From the IMG/VR virus record IMGVR_UViG_3300036822_000102, positions 1 through 27,408 of that record: a stretch of 27,408 nucleotides of DNA; one strand, 5' to 3'. Shown piece after piece: positions 22,114 to 27,408 of this stretch. Origin of the DNA: a virus. Under the pieces are notes generated by a model. The model searched no databases, had not been told where the DNA came from, and worked only from the letters and a program-made list of their open reading frames with translations. Made by a program: the position numbers and the translations under genes. How positions within the stretch are numbered: position 1 is the first letter of the stretch; every line of letters starts with the position of its first letter.

Positions 22114-23178
22114 TTATTCGCCCGCCGGTGCTTCCGGCGCTGGCGCCGCAAACTTGCCGAGCTTGATGTTTTCGATCAGGCAACCACAGCCGTAATCTTC
22201 AACCACATAGGCCTCGTTGACCGATTCGAAGTTTTCGATGCGGTCACGTTTCGGGTTGTCGATAATCAGACGGCGACGGGTGTCTTCCTGCCAGTAGATG
22301 GACAGGTTATCCAGGCGGGTGATCAGCATGGCGTTGGCCGGGAAGAAGGGCGCGCGGACCGCCTGCAGGCCACCCATGCGTTTCTGGCTGATAATCAGAT
22401 CAGCAGCCAGTGTTTCGGTGTTTGGCTGTGACTGGTTCACCAACGGGAAGTACTTATCCGCCAGCAGGCCGCGACCGCAAATTACCACCAAATCCGTATC
22501 ATCCTGGAACCACGGATCGATCAGGTTGTTTACGGCATCCATCACCACGGCATCCAAGTTGGCGAAGTCGCCGTTCTCACCCACACGGATCACAGGCGAA
22601 ACCACGGCGCCTTCGTCATCCACGATTTTATCCATCACGCGTGCCGGTGCGTCGGTGCGGTATTTCTGCAGAAAGCCAATGTTAACGTCCTGCAGCAATG
22701 GGTTGGCGGCACGGTTCGACGTTTTTTCACGCTTCACGCCGTTAAAACCGATCATGATGCGGTCCAGTGCCTGGCGTAACACGATGGCGTCACGGATACG
22801 TTTCTGGAAATCCTGGAACTTGGCCCACAGGTCCAATTTCCCGTATGTGATCGAAGTGTCGAAGTTGGTTTGTTCGCACTTGTATTCGATGGAGTCCAAT
22901 CCGCTTGGATCCGTGGTTTCACGCTCTTTGGTTGAGGTGTCAGTGGTGCTGGCAATCGTTGTGCCGACACCCAGCCCCAAACGTTGACCTGATTGCTCTG
23001 TCACCTGGACAATATTGATCATCTGCAGGAATGCAGCGCTTTCCTGGATTTTGTTTTCCAGCTTTTGTGCGATAGAAGGCTCTACCGCAAATTTAGTGCT
23101 GAATTCGACGGCTACACCGTTCAACTCACCCAAGGTGGTCAGGTAGGCGTTAAATTTAAATCGCGTTTCATTGCGCAT
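22114..23178 (-). CDS. N: Major capsid protein gpN
   Basis: Protein of 354 aa (P2 gpN 357 aa) with the HK97-type fold inferred for this family. MRNETRFKFNAYLTTLGELNGV at the start (shortened here) and MLITRLDNLSIYWQEDTRRR near residue 300 are characteristic. P2 gpN is trimmed by the gpO protease after assembly. The gene is separated from O by 60 bases. Confidence 0.96.
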   Translation of the reverse strand: MRNETRFKFNAYLTTLGELNGVAVEFSTKFAVEPSIAQKLENKIQESAAFLQMINIVQVTEQSGQRLGLGVGTTIASTTDTSTKERETTDPSGLDSIEYKCEQTNFDTSITYGKLDLWAKFQDFQKRIRDAIVLRQALDRIMIGFNGVKREKTSNRAANPLLQDVNIGFLQKYRTDAPARVMDKIVDDEGAVVSPVIRVGENGDFANLDAVVMDAVNNLIDPWFQDDTDLVVICGRGLLADKYFPLVNQSQPNTETLAADLIISQKRMGGLQAVRAPFFPANAMLITRLDNLSIYWQEDTRRRLIIDNPKRDRIENFESVNEAYVVEDYGCGCLIENIKLGKFAAPAPEAPAGE

Positions 23179-23238
23179 AATCGGTAACTCTCCGTAATCA
23201 GTTTTCTATGCCCTATGGGGTATGCCGTGGCCCTGCGT

Positions 23239-24072
23239 TTAGCAGTCGGTTTTTTCGCCGTTGCTTTCACCGCCGCCGCCAGGTGTTAACGGGCGAAATT
23301 TCTGATTGCGGTCCTGCTTGCTCAGGTTGGTCTGCAGGTCGTTAAGTTGCTTGCTCAGTGCGGTGATCTGGGTTTCCAGTGCAGGCACTTTTTCAGCAGT
23401 GGCGTTGAGCTTGGCGACGCTATCGCCGAGGTTCTGTACTTCGCTGGCGACCAGCTCCACAGCCTGATTTACGTCAGAAAAGCGCGCATCGTCATTGGCG
23501 TTACGCTTGGCGAACATCGCCGTGATGCGTGACAGCAGGCCGGGCTTTTGGTCTTCCTGCTCTACAAATTCGATCAGGGCTTCTTCTGCCGCGGTAAAGA
23601 GGTTGTCTTTATGCTGCTTGCGATTAGCCAGTGGGTTTGCTGATGCGGACGCACTGAAGGTGAGGTATTCGGTCCCCAGGCTGGCCGGGTCGTCGGTCAC
23701 GGCCAGGCCAATCAGGTAGGCTTCGCCCGTATCGGCAAATTTCGGGTTTACCTCGATCGAGGTGTAAACCTTTTGCGCTTGCTTAACCATTTCGACTAGG
23801 TCCGCGGTTGGTGCGATGTCGCCATAAAGCGCCATCTTCCCGGCCAGTGGACCTTCGGTAATTTCCTCCGCTGTCAGGCCGGTTACATCACCGAAACGAC
23901 GGAAGGAGCTATCGGGGTGATATCCCTTGATGTGTTCCAGATTTACCCGCGCGCCATAAACTGATGGGTTGTAGTTCTTGGCCATCTGCGTCAGCCATTC
24001 GCGGCTAATGTTGCGGCCGTCGGTTGTCGCACCCTCTACGGCAATACGAAAACGCTTTGATTTAAGTGTCAT
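23239..24072 (-). CDS. O: Capsid scaffold/maturation protease gpO
   Basis: Protein of 277 aa (P2 gpO 284 aa). The N-terminal half is a serine protease whose P2 active residues D19, H48 and S107 correspond here to D18 (TTDGR), H47 (NLEHIKG) and S105 (VYTSIEVNP). The C-terminal part (~190-260) is a long helix with heptads that acts as scaffold for the P2-size head. It is the first gene of the O-N-M-L-X operon. A -10-like CATAAG at 24113-24108 and the shared Ogr-type site at 24152-24169 lie upstream. Confidence 0.96.
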   Translation of the reverse strand: MTLKSKRFRIAVEGATTDGRNISREWLTQMAKNYNPSVYGARVNLEHIKGYHPDSSFRRFGDVTGLTAEEITEGPLAGKMALYGDIAPTADLVEMVKQAQKVYTSIEVNPKFADTGEAYLIGLAVTDDPASLGTEYLTFSASASANPLANRKQHKDNLFTAAEEALIEFVEQEDQKPGLLSRITAMFAKRNANDDARFSDVNQAVELVASEVQNLGDSVAKLNATAEKVPALETQITALSKQLNDLQTNLSKQDRNQKFRPLTPGGGGESNGEKTDC

Positions 24073-24151
24073 TAGTCTGTTCCGGTCAGTGTCGGTAATC
24101 GGTCAGGCTTATGGTTGCGGCGAATAGGGAGGGGAGACAACGAAAGGGCAT

Positions 24152-24169
24152 TGTGTGGTGTTTGGCACA
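24152..24169. promoter_or_regulatory. Ogr-type activator site shared by PP and PO
   Basis: TGT-N12-ACA in the setting CATTGTGTGG...TGGCACAATG, almost the same extended palindrome as at PF. It lies in the 143-base gap between divergent O (-) and P (+), the position of the paired late promoters in P2. The centre at 24160.5 places the predicted O start site near 24105 and the P start site near 24216. Confidence 0.88.
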
Positions 24170-24215
24170 ATGACCGGGAAGGGATGGCAGCGCGGCCGGT
24201 CGGTAGTCTGGCGCC

Positions 24216-25982
24216 ATGACAACGACGACGCTCAACACCGATCTCGATCCCCGCAGACAGGCGATGTTCCTGTACTTTCAGGGGTTACGTATATCCCGCA
24301 TTGCTGAAATGCTGGGAGAGAAGGCCGCAACAGTACACAGCTGGAAGAAGCGCGACAAGTGGGGGAGCATTGGCCCGCTGGAGCAAATGCAACTTACCAC
24401 AACAGCGCGCTATTGCCAGCTGGTGATGAAGGAGCACAAAGAAGGAAAAGACTTCAAGGAAATCGACCTGATCGCCCGCCAGGGTGAGCGGCTTGCCAGG
24501 ATCGGGAAATTCAATAGCGGCGGCAATGAAGCCGACTTAAACCCGAACGTGGCCAACCGCAACACCGGCCCGCGCAAAGCGCCCGAGAAGAATGTTTTCA
24601 GCGACGAACAGACGGAAAAACTTACCGAAATTTTCCATGATTCCCTGTTCAAGTATCAGCGTAACTGGTTTGAAGCTGGCGCCAAGCACCGTATTCGTAA
24701 CATTCTCAAATCCCGCCAGATCGGCGCGACGTTCTACTTTGCGCGTGAAGCCCTGATTGACGCCATCACTACAGGCCGAAACCAAATCTTCCTGTCAGCG
24801 AGTAAGGCTCAGGCGCACGTTTTCAAGCAGTACATCATCGAGTTTGCCCGTGAAGTGGATGTTGAGCTGAAGGGCGACCCGATGACACTCGGCAATGGTG
24901 CATGCCTCTACTTCCTCGGCACAAATGCACGCACCGCGCAGAGCTATCACGGCAACCTGTACCTGGATGAGTATTTTTGGATCCCTCGCTTCCAGGAGCT
25001 ACGCAAAGTTGCCTCCGGCATGGCGCTGCACAAGAAATGGCGCCAGACGTACTTTTCTACACCTTCGAGCCTTACCCATAGCGCCTACCCATTCTGGTCC
25101 GGTGCCCTGTACAACAAAGGCCGCGCCAAGGCCGATCGGGTTGATCTCGATCTCACCCACGCCAACCTGGCGCGCGGCGTTCTCTGCCCGGATGGCCAGT
25201 ATCGCCAAATCATCACCGTCGAGGATGCAGTAAACGGTGGGTGCAACCTGTTTGACCTAGATCAGCTGCGGCTTGAATACGGTCCAGAGGATTATCAGAA
25301 CCTGCTGATGTGTGAGTTTATCGACGATATGGCGTCGGTCTTCCCACTCACTGAAATGCAGGGGTGCATGGTCGATAGCTGGGAGCTGTGGGACGACTTC
25401 GAAGCACTGGCCATCAGGCCTTTCGGTTATCGACCGGTGTGGATCGGTTATGACCCAGCCAAAGGCTCTGCGTCAGGTGACAGTGCCGGTTGCGTGGTTG
25501 TGGCGCCGCCGATGGTGCCGGGTGGGAAATTCCGCATTTTGGAGCGCCACCAGTGGCGCGGCATGGACTTTGCCGCCCAGGCGAAAAGCATCAAGCTTTT
25601 GACCGAGTGCTACAACGTCCAGTACATCGGTATTGACTCCACCGGCGTTGGCCACGGCGTTTATCAGCTTGTGAAACAGTTCTTCCCCGCAGTGCGGGAG
25701 TTTGTCTATCGCCCGGAGGTGAAAAACGCCCTGGTGCTGAAAGCCAAAGACATCATCACACACCGGCGCCTGGAGTATGACGCCGGACACACCGACGTCA
25801 CCCAATCCTTTATGGCTATCCGTAAGGCGATGACCGCCAGTGGTAGCCGACCAACGTATGAAGCCAGCCGCAGCGAAGAAGCCAGCCATGCCGATCTAGC
25901 GTGGGCAACTATGCATGCGCTGTTCAATGAACCGCTTGAAGGCGTCACGGCGGGCAACAGTAATATTGTGGAGATTTTTTAA
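24216..25982 (+). CDS. P: Terminase large subunit gpP
   Basis: ATPase and packaging motor of 588 aa (P2 gpP 590 aa). A helix-turn-helix lies at ~20-45 (ISRIAEMLGEKAATVHSWKK). The ATPase shows Walker A KSRQIGAT (165-172) and Walker B LYLDE with D251 and E252. The C-terminal nuclease-fold domain has D413 (IGYDPAKG), D474 (YIGIDSTG) and D560 (SHADLAWATMH). The start MTTTTLNTDLDPRRQAMFLYF aligns with P2 gpP. No Shine-Dalgarno sequence is visible before the ATG. The gene is divergent from O and followed directly by Q. Confidence 0.97.
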   Translation: MTTTTLNTDLDPRRQAMFLYFQGLRISRIAEMLGEKAATVHSWKKRDKWGSIGPLEQMQLTTTARYCQLVMKEHKEGKDFKEIDLIARQGERLARIGKFNSGGNEADLNPNVANRNTGPRKAPEKNVFSDEQTEKLTEIFHDSLFKYQRNWFEAGAKHRIRNILKSRQIGATFYFAREALIDAITTGRNQIFLSASKAQAHVFKQYIIEFAREVDVELKGDPMTLGNGACLYFLGTNARTAQSYHGNLYLDEYFWIPRFQELRKVASGMALHKKWRQTYFSTPSSLTHSAYPFWSGALYNKGRAKADRVDLDLTHANLARGVLCPDGQYRQIITVEDAVNGGCNLFDLDQLRLEYGPEDYQNLLMCEFIDDMASVFPLTEMQGCMVDSWELWDDFEALAIRPFGYRPVWIGYDPAKGSASGDSAGCVVVAPPMVPGGKFRILERHQWRGMDFAAQAKSIKLLTECYNVQYIGIDSTGVGHGVYQLVKQFFPAVREFVYRPEVKNALVLKAKDIITHRRLEYDAGHTDVTQSFMAIRKAMTASGSRPTYEASRSEEASHADLAWATMHALFNEPLEGVTAGNSNIVEIF

Positions 25983-27026
25983 ATGAGCAAGCGTCATAAA
26001 AAACGCGCATTACCGCCAGTTTACGCCCATAAACAAGCCGCCAACGCGGCAGGGGTTGAAGCCTTTACCTTTGGCGATCCCGTCCCGGTGCTCGACCGTC
26101 GGGAACTGCTTGATTACGTCGAGTGCGTGCGCATGGATAAATGGTATGAGCCGCCGATCAGTTTCGATGGCTTGGCCAGGACGTTCCGCGCTACGGTTCA
26201 CCATAGCTCACCGCTGTATGTGAAGCGCAATATCTTGACCAGCACATTTAAGCCGCATCGTCTGCTGAGTCAGCAGGCCTTCAGCCGTTTCGTGCAGGAT
26301 TACCTGGTGTTTGGCAACGCCTACTTGGAACTTCGGACCAACCGCCTTGGCGACCCGATGGAATTTAGGCCCTCGCTGGCGAAATACACGCGCCGCGGCG
26401 TCGATCTGGATACCTATTGGTTTGTGCAGTATGGCTTGGGTGTTGACCCTTACCAATTCGAGGCCGATAGCGTGTTTCACCTGCTGGAGCCTGACATCAA
26501 CCAGGAGATCTACGGCCTGCCAGAATATCTGTCGGCGCTTAACTCGGCATGGCTCAATGAATCCGCCACTCTGTTCCGTCGCAAGTATTACCAGAACGGC
26601 AGTCATGCTGGCTTCATCATGTACATGAGCGACGCGGCCGCCAACCAGACTGACGTGGATAACATCCGCAACGCTATGAAAGGTGCGCGCGGGCCTGGCA
26701 ACTTCCGCAACCTGTTCATGTACTCGCCGAATGGTAAGAAGGACGGCATTCAGATTATCCCGCTGAGTGAGGTTGCTGCGAAGGATGAGTTCTGGAATAT
26801 CAAAAACGTCACCCGTGATGACCAACTGCACGCGCACCGCGTGCCGCCGCAACTCATGTGCATCGTGCCGGAGAACGCCGGCGGGTTCGGCAACGTGAAG
26901 GAGGCGAGTGAGGTGTTTGTCCGCAATGAGTTGATACCGCTGCAGCGGAGGATGCAGGAGTTAAACGATTGGATAGGGGAAGAGGTCATCGCTTTTAATC
27001 CATATATACTACACGCTGAAAATTAA
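25983..27026 (+). CDS. Q: Portal protein gpQ
   Basis: Protein of 347 aa (P2 gpQ 344 aa), forming the dodecameric portal through which DNA is packaged. YLVFGNAYLELRTNRLGDP, GLPEYLSALNSAWLNESATL and PPQLMCIVPENAGGFGNVK (parts shortened) identify the family. The ATG follows the P stop codon directly, with GGAG 9 bases upstream inside P. A strong terminator lies 36 bases after its stop codon. Confidence 0.97.
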   Translation: MSKRHKKRALPPVYAHKQAANAAGVEAFTFGDPVPVLDRRELLDYVECVRMDKWYEPPISFDGLARTFRATVHHSSPLYVKRNILTSTFKPHRLLSQQAFSRFVQDYLVFGNAYLELRTNRLGDPMEFRPSLAKYTRRGVDLDTYWFVQYGLGVDPYQFEADSVFHLLEPDINQEIYGLPEYLSALNSAWLNESATLFRRKYYQNGSHAGFIMYMSDAAANQTDVDNIRNAMKGARGPGNFRNLFMYSPNGKKDGIQIIPLSEVAAKDEFWNIKNVTRDDQLHAHRVPPQLMCIVPENAGGFGNVKEASEVFVRNELIPLQRRMQELNDWIGEEVIAFNPYILHAEN

Positions 27027-27062
27027 TTAAACTGCCTTAATGTTCTCATAGTAGCTACAGCT

Positions 27063-27091
27063 AAAAAGCACCTATTTTTAGGTGCTTTTTT
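27063..27091. terminator. Strong bidirectional intrinsic terminator
   Basis: A 12-bp perfect stem AAAAAGCACCTA/TAGGTGCTTTTT with a TTTT loop has A5 and T6 tracts at its two ends, so it can work in both directions. It separates the converging Q (+) and the partial gene on the - strand. Confidence 0.9.
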
Positions 27092-27105
27092 ATCAAACAA
27101 TCACT

Positions 27106-27408
27106 CTATTTTCTTGCTTCACGTATATTTAGCCCTTTATATAAACTTTGATGGATATATACTGATCCTGCATCTGGTAGAGTTAAATAAGCATCTTCAC
27201 ATACAAACCTAGCGGTGCCTGAATTACCTAGCCTTACGCCGATTACGGATGCATCGAATAGTCTTTTCATTAACTCTCTAGATGTATACTTAGAGCATAG
27301 TACTGGAACTTTCTCTTCAAGAGTTTTCATGAAATCACCTGTCGAATTATACCTATGCTGAGTTTGCCGTAAAGCCTCTAGTAAAGTACTAAACTCAGGG
27401 AATAATCG
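27106..27408 (-). CDS. C-terminal part of unknown protein, cut by window edge
   Basis: The frame stays open from the TAG stop (27106-27108) to the right edge of the window, giving at least 100 residues. The internal ATG at 27330 is therefore probably not the start, and it has no ribosome binding site. The visible part contains SRELMKRLFDASVIGVRLG, then ARFVCEDAYLTLP and VYIHQSLYKGLNI. This looks like a small winged-helix-like end, similar in style to the C-termini of some large P-loop ATPases of defence or regulatory type. That comparison is weak. The gene is AT-rich and convergent to Q, in the area where P2 has cos and then old/tin. No function can be given from this fragment. Confidence 0.7.
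   Translation of the reverse strand, partial: RLFPEFSTLLEALRQTQHRYNSTGDFMKTLEEKVPVLCSKYTSRELMKRLFDASVIGVRLGNSGTARFVCEDAYLTLPDAGSVYIHQSLYKGLNIREARK

Noticed and set aside
26208-26852. 214-aa open frame antisense to the portal gene
   Set aside because: It is a mirror frame of a strongly conserved gene, without a ribosome binding site or family resemblance.
1-27408. CRISPR array, insertion sequences or rRNA
   Set aside because: No regularly spaced repeats, transposase frames, terminal inverted repeats of IS type or rRNA-like sequence were seen.
1-27408. Defective headful or tailocin-only element
   Set aside because: Head genes (L, M, N, O, P, Q), tail genes, lysis genes and ogr are all open and of normal length, so it is not a tail-only element; the early region is simply outside the window or unknown.

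Overview
The window is the left end and late-gene half of a P2-like (Peduovirus-type) temperate prophage in an enterobacterium. Host DNA is visible only in the first ~126 bases. This holds the small RNA SdsR (RyeB), whose 3' half is nearly identical to the Escherichia/Salmonella RNA as I remember it, so the host belongs to the Enterobacterales. A Serratia/Yersinia-type host is my guess. The SdsR terminator is the likely attL, and the partner attR is not in the window.

Layout: (i) 1-126, SdsR and the att region. (ii) 127-1371, an AT-rich accessory segment with a membrane-anchored pentapeptide-repeat protein on the + strand. (iii) 1372-2739, a P2-type integrase and the late activator Ogr, both on the - strand, separated by a perfect 14+14 bp inverted repeat. 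(iv) 2813-9090, tail genes D, U, T, E/E' (with the classic -1 slippery site), FII and FI. (v) 9402-10397, an AT-rich accessory gene with a HEPN-like KHDR motif, at the position of P2 Z/fun. (vi) 10655-17115, the host-recognition and baseplate block: short H, a lectin-like protein, an SGNH-esterase-like fibre, I, J, W and V. (vii) 17213-18031, an AT-rich TIR-domain gene on the opposite strand between V and S. (viii) 18061-20877, tail completion (S, R) and lysis (spanins, endolysin, two holin-like proteins), plus X. (ix) 20877-27026, head genes L, M, N, O and the divergent P (terminase) and Q (portal). (x) 27106-27408, the C-terminal end of another AT-rich gene that runs off the right edge.

The late genes form the usual P2 operons: P-Q to the right, and O to S, V to H, and FI to D to the left. 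A TGT-N12-ACA Ogr-type activator site lies upstream of each cluster start (PF, PV and shared PP/PO), and ogr itself is present, so the late programme looks intact. The C repressor, cox, and replication genes A and B are not in the window. They must lie to the right or be missing.

The most interesting feature is four AT-rich, independently placed accessory genes inserted at the seams of this GC-richer phage: pentapeptide at the att/int end, HEPN-like at Z/fun, TIR between S and V, and an unknown partial gene beside Q. Three of these positions correspond to accessory loci in P2 itself. Two of the genes carry domains typical of phage-defence or abortive-infection effectors. That makes the element a plausible carrier of several anti-phage functions, which is an inference from domain and position.
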